DNA from: Adhaeribacter rhizoryzae
GTDB lineage: Bacteria; Bacteroidota; Bacteroidia; Cytophagales; Hymenobacteraceae
Direction: 5' to 3'
Assembly (NCBI RefSeq): GCF_008629685.1
Contig: NZ_VWSF01000005.1
Location: 62,001-126,000, forward strand
Length of the DNA: 64,000 nt
Numbering within the stretch: the first letter of the stretch is position 1; the number at the start of each line of letters is the position of its first letter. A program made the translations under genes and the position numbers. Below, one piece after another: positions 34,705 to 45,446 of the stretch. The notes under the pieces were generated by a model. That model did not search any database and was not told the origin of the DNA. It saw only the letters and a list, made by a program, of their open reading frames with translations.

Positions 34705-35934
34705 TTAAGGCAGCAGGAGCGAAGAATCGCCGTAACTTAAAAACCGGTAGTTATTGGCTAGGGCGTGTTCATAAACCCGCCGCCAATCTTCCCCAATTAA
34801 CGCCGATACCAATAATAATAAAGTACTTTCGGGCTGGTGAAAATTAGTAACCAGGCCCCTAACCAGTTTAAAAGCATAACCCGGCGCAATAATTATTTGG
34901 GTGGTAGCGCGCAGGTGTTCCAGTTGCTGTTTTTGCAAATAATTTAATAAAGCTGTCAAGGCTTCGGCCGGCGCCGGGGTAAGCGAAGTTTCGTAAGGCA
35001 GCCATTGGGGCACCTGCAAATATTCTGGCGATAATGCCGGCTGTTGCAGAAGCATTACCCCCAACCAATATAAACTTTCTAAAGTACGCAGCGAAGTGGT
35101 GCCCACCGGAATAATGGGTTGCGGCAAATGGTTTAGGAGCTGGTTAATGGCTGCCGCCGATACAAATATTTCTTCGCCGTGCATGTTGTGCTGGGCCATT
35201 TCCTCGGCTTTTACCGGCTTAAACGTGCCGGCTCCTACGTGCAGGGTTACCTGTAAGCTTTTAATATTGCGAGCCGTTAAAGCAGCAAAAATATCCTGGC
35301 TAAAATGCAAACCGGCAGTAGGAGCGGCAACTGCACCTTCTTGCTGGGCATAAACGGTTTGGTACGTTTGTTTATCTTGTTCGGTAGCCGTGCGGTTAAG
35401 GTAAGGCGGCAAGGGCAGATTGCCAGCCGTAGCCAGAATATCAGCAAAAGTGAGGCTCGTGGGCTCCCAGGTAAAATTAATTAAGTAGCTATCTGCTAAT
35501 CTATCGTTCTTGGTAACTTTTAAATGGCCTATAGTTTGGTCGGGTAAAGTAATGGCAAGTTCCAGCGTTTCCTCTTTCCAACGTTTGGCATTTCCTACGA
35601 GGCATTTCCAGGTGCAGCCGGCGGTTTGCTGCATGGCCAGTTGCATATCGGTTGCCGGTGCTACCGGCTCCAGGCAAAATATTTCGATGGTAGCACCCGA
35701 TGGCCGTTTAAAAAACAAGCGGGCTTGTACTACTTTGGTGTTATTAAAAACCAGTAGAGCATCAGAAGGTAATAATTCCGGCAGCGCCGTAAAAGACTTA
35801 TCCTGAATATTGCCTCTCTGGTAAAAAAGCAGCTTAGAAGCAGCCCGATCCGCAAGTGGAAACTTTGCAATGCGCTCCTCGGGTAGTGGATATGCGAAAT
35901 CTTTAATCTTTAATGCCTTTGGGTTAATGGCCAT
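34705..35934 (-). CDS. queA: S-adenosylmethionine:tRNA ribosyltransferase-isomerase
   Basis: QueA transfers and isomerises the ribosyl part of S-adenosylmethionine onto 7-aminomethyl-7-deazaguanine in tRNA, giving epoxyqueuosine in the wobble position of tRNAs for Asp, Asn, His and Tyr. The 409 residues have the expected stretches: DALLVFNNTKVVQARL, AAPTAGLHFS, LHVGAGTFKPV, VGTTSLRTLESL, TNFHQPESTLLLLVSA and the end RFLSYGDSSLLL. It is longer than the E. coli protein by about 50 residues, as is common in Bacteroidetes. It seems to be a single gene; no terminator was recognised. Confidence 0.95.
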   Translation of the reverse strand: MAINPKALKIKDFAYPLPEERIAKFPLADRAASKLLFYQRGNIQDKSFTALPELLPSDALLVFNNTKVVQARLFFKRPSGATIEIFCLEPVAPATDMQLAMQQTAGCTWKCLVGNAKRWKEETLELAITLPDQTIGHLKVTKNDRLADSYLINFTWEPTSLTFADILATAGNLPLPPYLNRTATEQDKQTYQTVYAQQEGAVAAPTAGLHFSQDIFAALTARNIKSLQVTLHVGAGTFKPVKAEEMAQHNMHGEEIFVSAAAINQLLNHLPQPIIPVGTTSLRTLESLYWLGVMLLQQPALSPEYLQVPQWLPYETSLTPAPAEALTALLNYLQKQQLEHLRATTQIIIAPGYAFKLVRGLVTNFHQPESTLLLLVSALIGEDWRRVYEHALANNYRFLSYGDSSLLLP

Positions 35935-36033
35935 ATGGGTTTGCCTTCAAAATAAACAGGGCAAAAATAATATATACCCACTGATTATATGGTATAACCA
36001 AGCGCAGATATATAAAGAGTAGCCCGAAATGGT

Positions 36034-37395
36034 TTAAGATTGCGTAGTCAGCAACCAGCCATAACTGCCATCGGTAAGTTTAACTAATTGGTAAGCAGCA
36101 TAAATTGCCACTACGGCTAAGGTTGAATCTTTTTTTATTAAAGCAATGGGCGGTGCCTGCATATTGGGTAACTCAACCAATTCTACATCGGTTTTTAGCT
36201 TTTCGGTACGCAATGGTTTGGTTAGGCTTTCGAGGCTATTTTGGGGTAAGTAGCCAGATAGCCCGTTTGGTAGTTGCACCCGGAACCAGTTGCCTGCGCC
36301 ACCTGTTATTTGCAGCGCTGTATTTTTAGGCAGTGTGGTTACCGCCGTGGCTTTGGCAGTTGGCGCTAACCGAACGGTAATATTATTTTTGGCTGTTCGC
36401 CCCCATTTGCCTAGTTGTTCTTCGGGTACACGTACTGGCGTGGGTTGTTGCCGGTTATCGTTAATAAACGGAAAAGGATCTACTGCCCCTTGCCCAAAAG
36501 CATAAACGCCAAAGTGCAGGTGCGGCACGGTACCTCTGGCATTGCCGGTATTGCCCACCAAACCCAATGTGTCGCCAATATTTACCTGCTGGCCGGCTTG
36601 TACCAGTTGCGAATCCAGGTGGGCGTAATACAAACTTTGCCGGTTATTTATATCTGATAGCCAAACCACTTTCCCCCCAATAGGTGTGTTGCTTACCCGG
36701 CTCACGATGCCCTTGGCGGCAGCTAGTACGGGCGTCCCGCGCGACGCAAAAATATCCACGCCTTCGTGCCGGCGCGCACCGGCATCGCGTTCGGCGCCCC
36801 AATAACTTTGGATTGCCTTACCGTTTTTACCTTTTACCGGGAAAGAAAGCGAAGGCCTAGTTATAATGGTAATGGTATAACTGCCGCTGTGCAGCAATTC
36901 CGGTTGTACCCGCACCAGATGCGGTAAATTTTCGTCTACCCGGTATTCCAGGCTCAAGGTGGTGGTATCGGCGGCGGCTACGTGCTTGGTTTCGTAAGGC
37001 GAAGTTTGGCTTAGCTCGAATAAATCAATGAATAATTTAATATCCTGCTGGGTGCGGGTAGTAACTTTTATATCTATTAACTCGCCGTGCTTGGCCAGAA
37101 AACTGTAACTCCCTGCCGTAGGTTTATCGGCCCGGAAGTAAGCCGTTTCCTGGAAAGGCAAGTTTACCCGCACCGAGTCGCGCAAAGCTTGCTGACCGGC
37201 CAGCAGCCAGGCTTGCCCTAAAGTTGTACGGTGCAATTTAGCTTCCCGCAAGCCGTGTGCGTAGGCTTCGTACGGGGTTCGTTTCTGAAAAATAGTTTTG
37301 ACGGCCTCTTTGCCTCCGCAACTGGCTAAAAATAATGTTAAGAATAAAAAGTAAAAGGTTGGGCGAATTACCCGGTTTATATTTTTTAACAACAT
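36034..37395 (-). CDS. M23-family peptidase lipoprotein with SH3b-like repeats
   Basis: From the ATG at 37395 the protein has 453 residues; an upstream ATG at 37425 gives ten extra residues and a poorer signal. The lipobox FLASC lies near residue 26. A beta domain of about 150 residues precedes the M23 core: RRHEGVDIFASRGTPVLAAA (zinc His and Asp), then the HLDSQ and HLHFGVYAFG stretches with the remaining His ligands. Two SH3b-like segments follow (NNITVRLAPTAKATAV, then PIALIKKDSTLAVVAIY). The family cuts peptidoglycan cross-links, here at the inner face of the outer membrane. Confidence 0.88.
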   Translation of the reverse strand: MLLKNINRVIRPTFYFLFLTLFLASCGGKEAVKTIFQKRTPYEAYAHGLREAKLHRTTLGQAWLLAGQQALRDSVRVNLPFQETAYFRADKPTAGSYSFLAKHGELIDIKVTTRTQQDIKLFIDLFELSQTSPYETKHVAAADTTTLSLEYRVDENLPHLVRVQPELLHSGSYTITIITRPSLSFPVKGKNGKAIQSYWGAERDAGARRHEGVDIFASRGTPVLAAAKGIVSRVSNTPIGGKVVWLSDINNRQSLYYAHLDSQLVQAGQQVNIGDTLGLVGNTGNARGTVPHLHFGVYAFGQGAVDPFPFINDNRQQPTPVRVPEEQLGKWGRTAKNNITVRLAPTAKATAVTTLPKNTALQITGGAGNWFRVQLPNGLSGYLPQNSLESLTKPLRTEKLKTDVELVELPNMQAPPIALIKKDSTLAVVAIYAAYQLVKLTDGSYGWLLTTQS

Positions 37396-37425
37396 AAAAG
37401 CTTTCGGTATTTTTACATAACACAT

Positions 37426-37737
37426 TTCTCCTGCAAATAGTTGGCCTAAATTATTCTTATACCCCAGGTAGAAAACGGATGCTGGCAGGTTTAAAACTAG
37501 CTTGCTGCATACTTATGGCCCTTAGGGTTAACAGATGTACTTGTTGAAAAGGCCAGAAAATAAGTGTAATCAGGTTATGCTGTTAAAAGCGGCTTTTTAT
37601 TCTAGCCGTAGATAAGCAATATTTTTTCAGTGGGGTTCGAACATAAAAAAGCCTTAATACCGATAAGGTCTAATTTATCGGTATTAAGGCTTTAAAGTCG
37701 AAAAAACTAAATCAGAATATTACGCGCATATTCCTGC
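37426..37737. other. Spacer holding the SusD-gene terminator
   Basis: 312 bases between the M23 gene and the SusD gene, both on the minus strand. Apart from the strong hairpin at 37645-37693, nothing is seen. The M23 promoter should be in the left half. Confidence 0.5.
37645..37693 (-). terminator. Intrinsic terminator of the SusC-SusD operon
   Basis: AAAGCCTTAATACCGATA pairs with TATCGGTATTAAGGCTTT around a short loop (17-18 pairs), followed on the minus strand by a T-run. It lies 45 bases past the SusD stop. Confidence 0.92.
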
Positions 37738-39573
37738 TTACTCAGTTATTTCGGTAAGTGGTGGTACATTTTTTTCGTAACCGGCGTAGCCTTTGTTCTG
37801 ATTCAACTGGCCTTTGCTGTTAGAAACAATAGCGTTCCGGGGAATTGGCCACAGCACGTGGTATGGGCTCATGGTGTACCGGTCTCCGTGAATGGTTACT
37901 ACATTTCTATTGTAAAAATCATTTTTCTCCATAATCCGGTCGTAGAAGAAATTATCATCGGAGAAATTGGACAGGTTATAGGTTTTGCCGTTGTAAGCTG
38001 GTTTTCCGGTCATGGCAAAAATATAGGCAATGCGGGTAAGTTCGGTTTTGCGTGGTTCTTCGTAATAAAGCTCACGGGCCCGTTCATCCAGAATTGTACC
38101 AATATTTATCTGATCGGGGTTAATAGGGGCAGCTTGCGCCCGGGTTCTAACGGCATTAATATCGGCGGCAGCACTGGCCAAATCGCCTTTCCAGAAATGC
38201 GCTTCGGCGCGTAATAAATAAGTTTCGGCTAACCGGAATACGTACCAGTCGGTATGACCACCTGTATATTGTACGCGTTCCGGATCGGCAACGTATAATT
38301 TATAATGCGGCCAGGAAAACCAGTTCCGGATGGTATCGGTTACAGTTGGCGTGCCATTGCTGCGGTACATTTCCAGGTTTTTGCCGTAATATGGGTCGTT
38401 TACCTTTTTTAAATCCGGATTGTTGTAAACCAAATCTTCCATATCCATCCAGTTCCCTTCGGCGTGCCGCAGATCCGTGTCATCGCCTTTCCAGATAGAA
38501 TGAGTAGAATACCAGGTGCCGCGTAAACGGCCAATTCCCCGGCCATATTTATTAATCTGATTAATTTCGGCGGCGGCATTATCGCTGGTGCCTTTAATAC
38601 CAGTAGGCGTTAAAACCCGGTTGCTATGCCAGTAAGGTACGGCATTACGCATGCTTTGAATACCGCCATCGAAGTTACCTTCCAGGGCAATCCGGTCTAT
38701 TACCAGCATTAAAGCTTCTTTGTTTTCGGCTAAAGCTTTGTTTTCGGGCCGGTGCAAATCCCAGATTACGTTTTTAGTAGCATCACTTTTATTAATACCA
38801 AAGCGCTCAGTCATTAATCTATAAGGTCCGTTAATAACGTTGCTCGCCGATTTAATGGCATCATCGAATAAACCTAAAGCCAGGTTTATTTTGGTTAATA
38901 AATGACTAACCGCGCCTTTGGTAACTTCGCCTTTATCTACGTTATCGGGTACCCATTGCTCGGCAAACTCCAGGTCTTCTTTCATTTTTTTAAGAATTAC
39001 CTCGCGCTTGGTGGAGTAAAAATCGAGTTTGGGCTCCTGAATTTCGGTTAATATTAAAGGTACATCGCCAAACTGCTGGGTTAACCGGTAATACCGGTAG
39101 GCACGGTGGAAGTAGGCCATGCCCAACACCGCATTTCTTTCGGCTTCTGAGGTATATTTTGCCTGGTCTATCCGGCTTACTACCACGTTGGCGTATTTTA
39201 TACCTTTAAAACCTTCGTACCAGTACCAGCCAATTTTATTATAATCGATGTGGTTAAGCTGAGCATCCGGAGTAATGAGCAAATTCAAATCCTGGGCCGG
39301 GCCCGATTTATCGGTGGTACCTTCTACGGCCACTTCCGAAAATATATGCTCGGTTACAATAGGCGGGTTATCGCCGTACCACTCGTAGCGCATGTTGCGC
39401 AAGCCGGCTACCAAGGCCGCTTTCATACCGGCCGCATTGGTATAAGTATTTTCGGGAGCATAAAAAGAAAGTGGCTTGGGCTCCAGAAAATCTTCTTTAC
39501 AACTGCTTATGCCAAAAGCGGCTAAGCCCGTAAGGAGCAAAAAGGAAATTGATTTTATATATATTCTTCTCAT
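37738..39573 (-). CDS. SusD/RagB-family outer-membrane nutrient-binding lipoprotein
   Basis: A 611-residue surface lipoprotein that captures a ligand and hands it to the SusC channel. The signal ends in the lipobox GISSC with Cys25, followed by [13 protein letters not shown], typical of SusD starts. TPR-like helices bearing [20 protein letters not shown] and [16 protein letters not shown] are the usual landmarks, and the C-terminus has [10 protein letters not shown]-like [14 protein letters not shown] and LWPIPRNAI. It follows the SusC gene by 26 bases. The ligand is unknown; the neighbouring pentonate genes suggest a pentose-containing glycan or sugar acid. Confidence 0.95.
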   Translation of the reverse strand: MRRIYIKSISFLLLTGLAAFGISSCKEDFLEPKPLSFYAPENTYTNAAGMKAALVAGLRNMRYEWYGDNPPIVTEHIFSEVAVEGTTDKSGPAQDLNLLITPDAQLNHIDYNKIGWYWYEGFKGIKYANVVVSRIDQAKYTSEAERNAVLGMAYFHRAYRYYRLTQQFGDVPLILTEIQEPKLDFYSTKREVILKKMKEDLEFAEQWVPDNVDKGEVTKGAVSHLLTKINLALGLFDDAIKSASNVINGPYRLMTERFGINKSDATKNVIWDLHRPENKALAENKEALMLVIDRIALEGNFDGGIQSMRNAVPYWHSNRVLTPTGIKGTSDNAAAEINQINKYGRGIGRLRGTWYSTHSIWKGDDTDLRHAEGNWMDMEDLVYNNPDLKKVNDPYYGKNLEMYRSNGTPTVTDTIRNWFSWPHYKLYVADPERVQYTGGHTDWYVFRLAETYLLRAEAHFWKGDLASAAADINAVRTRAQAAPINPDQINIGTILDERARELYYEEPRKTELTRIAYIFAMTGKPAYNGKTYNLSNFSDDNFFYDRIMEKNDFYNRNVVTIHGDRYTMSPYHVLWPIPRNAIVSNSKGQLNQNKGYAGYEKNVPPLTEITE

Positions 39574-39599
39574 TTTGTAACGCTAATTAATTGCAAATA

Positions 39600-42500
39600 C
39601 TATAAAGTCAGGTTAAGGCCCAGGGTGTACGTTCTGGGGGTGGGGCCGCTGTTTTCCGGATCCCAAAAGTTCCATTCCGGCGCGTAAAATCCAACGTTAC
39701 GGGTAGAGAAATACACGCGCATGTTCTGAATACTGGCTCGCTGGATAAGAGTCTGGGGCAGGGTATAGGCCAGGGAAATATTATCTAACCGGATTAAGGA
39801 TTTTTTCCGGAATACATCAAAGCTGGCGCCGCCGTTGCTGGAATAAAGCCGGGCGTAATCATTTTTGCGGTTTTCAGGTGTCCAGTAAGGTACTACGTAA
39901 GAGCTGGACCGATCTAGGAAGCCACTGTTGTTTTTAGCCTGATTAAAAGTATTCATGTGCCCCCAGTAGGAGTACATCATAAAAGAGAAGTTAATATTTT
40001 TAAAGAAGGTAAACTCATTGCGCAGCGTCCATCTGAACCGGGGGTTACGGAAGCCCAGGAATTCTTTATCAGCATCGGTAAATTTGTAGTCGCCGTTTAC
40101 GTCTTTAATTTTAAAGTCGCCGGGGAATACGCCGTACTTCGCCGCTTCTTCGGCTTCTTCTTCCTGCCATACGCCTAATATCCGCTGGCCCCAAATTTCG
40201 TCAATGGCATGGCCAATAAACCAACTGTTCGAAACATCGTCGCGTTCTTTCTGGCCAATTACATTGCCGTTGGCATCAGTAACATCAACCATATCGCCGT
40301 ACAAATGCACAATTTTATTGCGGTTCAGCGAGAAATTAACCGAAGAGTTCCACGAGAAATTATCGCGATTAAAATTGCGGGAGTTCAGCGTTAATTCAAT
40401 ACCCTTGTTTTGTACCTCGCCTAAGTTGTCGTAAACCCAGTTAAACCCCAGAATATCGGGTAAGGTGCGTTCTACTAACAGGTTGGTGGTAGAAGTCTTG
40501 TAAGCCTCTATGCTGCCGTCTATTACGTTGTTAAACAAGCCAAAGTCTAAACCGGCGTTCACCGATTCGGTTCTTTCCCATTGCAGACCAGGGTTGGCCA
40601 TGCGGTTTACGTATAATTGCGAAACCGGGTAAACTGTGCCATCGGGCCGTACTAATAAATATTTGCCACTGGTTAAATCCGAAATAGCCACGTAGCGGCC
40701 TATATCGCGGTTACCGTTTACGCCCCACGAAAGCCGCAGTTTACCGTAATTAAGCCAGCTTAGCGCCGGAGCCGATTTTAAAAAGTTTTCGTCGGTGAAT
40801 ATCCAGCCAAAGGCCGCCGATGGGAAAGTAGCCCGTGGGTTGGCCTGGCCAAAAGCCGAGTAGCCGTCGCGGCGGGTAGATAAGGTAAGCAGGTAACGTT
40901 GTTTAAACGAATAAAATACCCGCGCCATTAAAGCGTCGGCGGTGCTGTACTCATCGTTGCTGCTAATGGTTGGTTTAATACCGGCGCCAATATTATGGTA
41001 GCCCAACTGATCGCCAGGGTTAAAACCTTCGTTGTTCATACTGTTATCCCAACTCTGGAATTTTTCGGCATTGGCCAGTAAGGTTATATCAACATCGTGG
41101 GAGCCAAACTTTCTATTCCATTTTATCAGGTTATCTACTTGCCAGTTGTATACCTGGCTTTGCTGCCGGCTGGCCATACCACCCCGAAGTTTCCACTCCG
41201 GATGCTGTGCCGACTGGTGATTATAGTAACGGAACCACTCAAAACGCGGCGAGAAGTTTATTTGGTAAGTGGCCCCAAATGGTAAAGCTACTTTGCCGTA
41301 AATACTCGAAATAAGGGTGGTAAATTTACGCGTACGGTCGGTGTACGACATATCCAGAAACGGATGGCGGGAGCCGCCGCCGGGCTCATCTACCGGGCTT
41401 AACCGGTATTTGCCGTCGGCATCGTATTCAGAACCCCAAGGCGAATTATTTACAATTCTACCCCAGTCGGCGGTAACCTGACTTTCGTCGCGATCGGCAA
41501 ACTGGGTGTTTAAACCCACCGTTAAAAATTTATTTACTTTTCCTTCCAGGTTAATGCGGCTCCGGATGGTTTCAAAACGGTCGCCTACCACAATACCTTC
41601 GTTATCCTGGTAGCCCAACGACATGTAATACGAAACCCCTTCTTTTTTACCCGATAGGCTTACATTATAATCCTGGCGCTTGCCGTTCTGAAATACCATG
41701 TCGTACCAGTTTACGGTTTTGCCGTCTTTGTAATTCTGAATTTCAATCGGGTTAAAGCCTAAGCGCTGCAGCCACACATCGTTCGGGTCGCCGGTGGCGC
41801 CGGCCAGCCAGGTAGCTAAGGAAATATCCGAAGGCAGGGAGTTAGGGTTGGCATAATGATACGGGGCTGCTTTAACGTCGCGGCTGTTCTGCACATCTTC
41901 GCGCCACGAAATAAAGCCATTCGGGTCGTAAACCTTTTCGTTTGCGCTCATAGTGGCAGTACCCACGCTGGCATCAAAATTAACGACGGGCTTGCCTTCT
42001 TTGCCTTTTTTGGTGGTAATTAATACTACCCCCGACGCTGACTTTGCCCCGTATACGGCGGCCGAGCTGGCATCTTTTAACACATCTATGGTTTCAATGT
42101 CGTTGGGGTTAATATCCGATAAAGCACCGTAATAAATAATACCATCGAGTACAATTAAAGGGCTGGAACCCGCATTAAGCGAGTTTTGGCCCCTAACCTG
42201 TAAGCTGCCACCGCCTTTAGCCGATGCATCTAACCCAACGTTTAAGCCCGCAATATTTCCCCGCAGCACATCCTGTACCGAGTTGGGGTTTTCATTTTCG
42301 AGTTGCGTGGCTTTTACCTGCGATACCGCACCGGTTAAATCGCGTTTGGTTTGGGTACCATAACCAATCACCACCACTTCTTCCAAAGCCTTTGCATCAT
42401 CTTTCAAAGATACGTTTACGGTTGTGCGGCCATTAAGCGGTACTTCCTGGGTTACAAAGCCAATGTAGGAGAAAACCAGCGTGCCCTGGCTGCTGGCATC

Positions 42501-42875
42501 CGGCACGTTAAGCGAATATTTTCCCTCAACATCTGTAGTGGCACCAATGGTGGTACCTTTTAGAACTACTGTTACGCCGGGCAAACCTTCGCCGGTAGGG
42601 GAGGTAACTTTACCCGTAACCGTAAGCTGCACTTGCTTGGTGCTTTTGCCAACCGCCGTATTTTTTTCGTTGGCTGAATTATTAATAAAATACGGGTAAT
42701 TTTTTAAGTTTTCACCTTGAACATCGCCCGGAGCATAGGGCGACCTGTTAAGGTAGTGCAGTTTGTTGTAAAGATCAGCAGTATGATCTTTGGCGTAAGC
42801 AGCCGGCTTAAAGACCAGGGTACTTAAACCCAAAGGCCCTATCAGCCAGGCAATTTTTAGAAATTGTCTTTTCAT
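39600..42875 (-). CDS. SusC/RagA-family TonB-linked outer-membrane transporter
   Basis: A 1091-residue TonB-dependent receptor. A signal peptide ends near AAYA (residue 28). Residues about 85-158 form the carboxypeptidase-regulatory-like domain (TGKVTSPTGEGLPGVTVVLK, then GTLVFSYIGFVTQEV). The SusC signature LEEVVVIGYGTQTKRDLTGA follows at about 164-183, then the plug (ALNAGSSPLIVLDGIIY-like segment, VLKDASSAAVYGAKSASGV) and the beta-barrel, ending LNLTL. It forms a pair with the SusD gene downstream. The 870-base upstream region has no other gene, so it likely has its own promoter. Confidence 0.96.
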   Translation of the reverse strand: MKRQFLKIAWLIGPLGLSTLVFKPAAYAKDHTADLYNKLHYLNRSPYAPGDVQGENLKNYPYFINNSANEKNTAVGKSTKQVQLTVTGKVTSPTGEGLPGVTVVLKGTTIGATTDVEGKYSLNVPDASSQGTLVFSYIGFVTQEVPLNGRTTVNVSLKDDAKALEEVVVIGYGTQTKRDLTGAVSQVKATQLENENPNSVQDVLRGNIAGLNVGLDASAKGGGSLQVRGQNSLNAGSSPLIVLDGIIYYGALSDINPNDIETIDVLKDASSAAVYGAKSASGVVLITTKKGKEGKPVVNFDASVGTATMSANEKVYDPNGFISWREDVQNSRDVKAAPYHYANPNSLPSDISLATWLAGATGDPNDVWLQRLGFNPIEIQNYKDGKTVNWYDMVFQNGKRQDYNVSLSGKKEGVSYYMSLGYQDNEGIVVGDRFETIRSRINLEGKVNKFLTVGLNTQFADRDESQVTADWGRIVNNSPWGSEYDADGKYRLSPVDEPGGGSRHPFLDMSYTDRTRKFTTLISSIYGKVALPFGATYQINFSPRFEWFRYYNHQSAQHPEWKLRGGMASRQQSQVYNWQVDNLIKWNRKFGSHDVDITLLANAEKFQSWDNSMNNEGFNPGDQLGYHNIGAGIKPTISSNDEYSTADALMARVFYSFKQRYLLTLSTRRDGYSAFGQANPRATFPSAAFGWIFTDENFLKSAPALSWLNYGKLRLSWGVNGNRDIGRYVAISDLTSGKYLLVRPDGTVYPVSQLYVNRMANPGLQWERTESVNAGLDFGLFNNVIDGSIEAYKTSTTNLLVERTLPDILGFNWVYDNLGEVQNKGIELTLNSRNFNRDNFSWNSSVNFSLNRNKIVHLYGDMVDVTDANGNVIGQKERDDVSNSWFIGHAIDEIWGQRILGVWQEEEAEEAAKYGVFPGDFKIKDVNGDYKFTDADKEFLGFRNPRFRWTLRNEFTFFKNINFSFMMYSYWGHMNTFNQAKNNSGFLDRSSSYVVPYWTPENRKNDYARLYSSNGGASFDVFRKKSLIRLDNISLAYTLPQTLIQRASIQNMRVYFSTRNVGFYAPEWNFWDPENSGPTPRTYTLGLNLTL

Positions 42876-43745
42876 GAAGTTAACATATTTAGTGGTTGGA
42901 TAAGCTTGGTAGATTAAAGGTCAGGAAGGTAAAAATGAGATTATTCTAAGTGTAAATTTTGCTCATAATTCTATGTAAGGTGCTTTAATTATTTAAAAAG
43001 ATTAAGTTATATTTTAGATTAAATAAATTTAAAATTTATTAGAAAAAATAATAAATAAGTTATATATGATGTACACAAAATTGCTTATTAAAACCAGTGT
43101 TAACGCGCTAAAAGCATTTGTTTACACGTGCTCTAATAGTAATAAATTAAATAAGTATAAATCAGGTGAGATTTGTATTATTTATCATCTATACGATTTG
43201 TGCTAATTTAAAATTATTGTTTCTTCAATTTTAAAGATTAATATAAGAAAAAACAATTATTTTTTGTAACTTTAATTATATTTCAATAATTGCTATTAGG
43301 CTTTGAAAATATTATAGCTGTAAGTTATTATTCTTAAACATTGTTTATTTGTACTGGCGTTGAGGAGCATAGTTGTATAGAAACATATCAAGATTATGCT
43401 TATTCCGGATGTAGCCGGGGAGAGAACTTGCCAGAGATTAATCTAAGAAAATCAATTACTTCTGACCCTTCCTGAACTTAGGCAAGGAACTAAGATGCCT
43501 TTTCCCAAATAATTAATTCCGATAGGTTGTGGTACTATCTATAATAGCTTTAATTAATATTTTAGAGGAACAAGCGATAACTTAAGCAATAGCAGCAGTT
43601 AAAAGGAAACCTGTTTTCTGGATTTCGAAAATAAGTTACCCCTACTTTAATTATTAGAGCAAAAAAAATGGGTAGCAACACGCCGGCTACTACCCATTCA
43701 AAATACATTAAATTACATGTTAAATATTAGTGCATCCTTCCTGCA
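42876..43745. other. Long AT-rich upstream region of the SusC gene
   Basis: 870 bases without a credible gene, bounded on the right by the aldehyde dehydrogenase terminator. Around 43099-43135, TGTTAACGCG and TGTTTACACG lie about 21 bases apart and could be half-sites of a LacI- or GntR-type regulator; the match is weak. The SusC promoter should lie within 200 bases of 42875 but was not resolved. Confidence 0.4.
43661..43697 (-). terminator. Intrinsic terminator of the aldehyde dehydrogenase gene
   Basis: ATGGGTAG (43668-43675) pairs with CTACCCAT (43690-43697), with eight A residues at 43661-43668 giving a T-tract on the minus strand. Confidence 0.85.
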
Positions 43746-45308
43746 TCAGCTAACCGGTTTTTGTGAAAAAGCTCCGTTTACTTTTCGCCAGATGTTTAAA
43801 GGGTTAGCATTTTGCAGCGCGGCGGGTAATAGGTTTTCCGGAAAATCCTGGTAGCAAACCGGCCGCACATAGCGGTTAATGGCTGCGGTTCCTACTGAGG
43901 TGCTACGGGCATCGGTAGTAGCAGGGTAAGGACCGCCGTGTACCATGGCGTGGCCAACTTCCACACCGGTTGGGTAGCCATTTAAAAGTAAGCGGCCCAC
44001 TTTGCGTTCCAGCACACTAATTAACTCCCGATATTCTTCTAAATCGTTGGGTGTGCCATGAATAGTGGCTGTTAAATGGCCGTGCAGGTTACGCGCAATT
44101 TCCAGGAGTTGTTCTTTGGTATCGGCGGTAATTACCACCGACGACGGACCAAAAACCTCTTCGGCTAATTCGGGGTTGGCCACAAAAGTAGCGGCATCGG
44201 TTTTTAAGAGATGGGCCGAACCGGCGCAACTATCCTCAGTAGCTGGGCCGCGGGCGATTACCTGCACATTGCTTACACTGCTTAATTTTTGCACGCCCTG
44301 GTCGTAAGCATTTTTAATAGTTGGCGTTAACATGGTGCCCGGCTGTACCGCCGTTAATATTTCGCCGGCTTTTGTTACAAAGGTGTTTGTGTCGTCGGAA
44401 GCAAGCGAAATAACCAAACCCGGATTGGTACAAAACTGCCCCACGCCCATGGTAATAGAATTAACTAAACCTTGAGCCAGCGCTTCTTTACGTTCTTGCA
44501 GGGCACCGGGTAAAACAAATACCGGGTTGGTGCTGCCCATTTCGGCGTACACCGGAATAGGCTCCGGCCTCCGTACGGCTGCATCGTAAATTGCTTTGCC
44601 GCCCCGGAAAGAACCCGTAAAACCAATGGCCTTAATTAATGGGTGCTGCACCAGCGTTATGCCTACTTCTACCGATGGACCTTGTATTACAGAAAATACC
44701 CCGGTCGGCATATTGGTAGCGGCCACTGCCCGCAAAATGGCTTCGGCAACCAACTGCGAAGTGGCCGGATGCGCCGGATGCGCTTTCGCAACCACCGGGC
44801 AACCGGCTGCCAGCGCCGAGGCCGTATCGCCGCCGGCTACCGAAAATGCCAACGGAAAATTACTGGCCCCAAAAACACCTATTGGCCCCAGCGGAATTTG
44901 CATACTACGTGTATCGGGTCTGGGCAATGGCTGCCGGTCGGGTTGGGCAGTTTCTATAATAGCTTGTACCCAGGAGCCTTCCCGTAACAACTCGGCAAAT
45001 AATTTTAACTGGTTTACCGTCCGGCCCCGTTCACCGGTCAGGCGGGCTTCGGGTAAGCCAGTTTCTTCTGCACAGGTTTTAATTAATGTTTCGCCAATAC
45101 CCATAATTTCTTCCCCTATTTTTTCCAGGAAAGCAGCTCTTTCCTGCGGCGTTTTAGCGCGGTAAGCATCAAACGCTGCTTCGGCCTGTTCCACCGCATT
45201 ATTTATTTCCTCGGTAGTAGATTCGGTAAACTCCTGCGTTAAGGTTTGGCCGGTTCTGGGGTTAATGCCGAAAAAGGTTTTGGGTTTAATATTTTGGGTT
45301 ACAGTCAT
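43746..45308 (-). CDS. 2,5-dioxovalerate (alpha-ketoglutarate semialdehyde) dehydrogenase
   Basis: A 520-residue NAD(P)-dependent aldehyde dehydrogenase. It oxidises 2,5-dioxopentanoate to 2-oxoglutarate, the last step of oxidative pentose and glucarate breakdown. Cofactor binding is seen in PLGPIGVFGASNFPLAFSVA, the general base Glu in YAEMGSTNPVFVL, and the catalytic Cys in GVGQFCTNPG. The Cys-Thr-Asn-Pro form and the start FFGINPRTGQ are features of this subgroup (KGSADH) rather than of betaine or fatty aldehyde enzymes. The neighbouring FAH-fold and IlvD-type dehydratases make exactly its substrate. Confidence 0.9.
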   Translation of the reverse strand: MTVTQNIKPKTFFGINPRTGQTLTQEFTESTTEEINNAVEQAEAAFDAYRAKTPQERAAFLEKIGEEIMGIGETLIKTCAEETGLPEARLTGERGRTVNQLKLFAELLREGSWVQAIIETAQPDRQPLPRPDTRSMQIPLGPIGVFGASNFPLAFSVAGGDTASALAAGCPVVAKAHPAHPATSQLVAEAILRAVAATNMPTGVFSVIQGPSVEVGITLVQHPLIKAIGFTGSFRGGKAIYDAAVRRPEPIPVYAEMGSTNPVFVLPGALQERKEALAQGLVNSITMGVGQFCTNPGLVISLASDDTNTFVTKAGEILTAVQPGTMLTPTIKNAYDQGVQKLSSVSNVQVIARGPATEDSCAGSAHLLKTDAATFVANPELAEEVFGPSSVVITADTKEQLLEIARNLHGHLTATIHGTPNDLEEYRELISVLERKVGRLLLNGYPTGVEVGHAMVHGGPYPATTDARSTSVGTAAINRYVRPVCYQDFPENLLPAALQNANPLNIWRKVNGAFSQKPVS

Positions 45309-45446
45309 AAATTTAAGCTTAAGTATAATACTTCGGTTTGAAGTAATATTTCAAAATAATATTAAAAGCCGGGGCTTTCTTCTGGCATCCTTAGCCCCCG
45401 GTTGCGTTTTGCTAAACTTGAGCTATTAGAAGAATAATATTCAGTA

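Noticed and set aside
43099-43135. LacI/GntR-type operator upstream of SusC
   Set aside because: The half-sites TGTTAACGCG and TGTTTACACG match only partly and do not form a dyad; too weak to list as a feature.
44596-45165. 189-residue plus-strand frame
   Set aside because: It lies wholly inside the aldehyde dehydrogenase gene on the other strand, whose catalytic motifs are intact.
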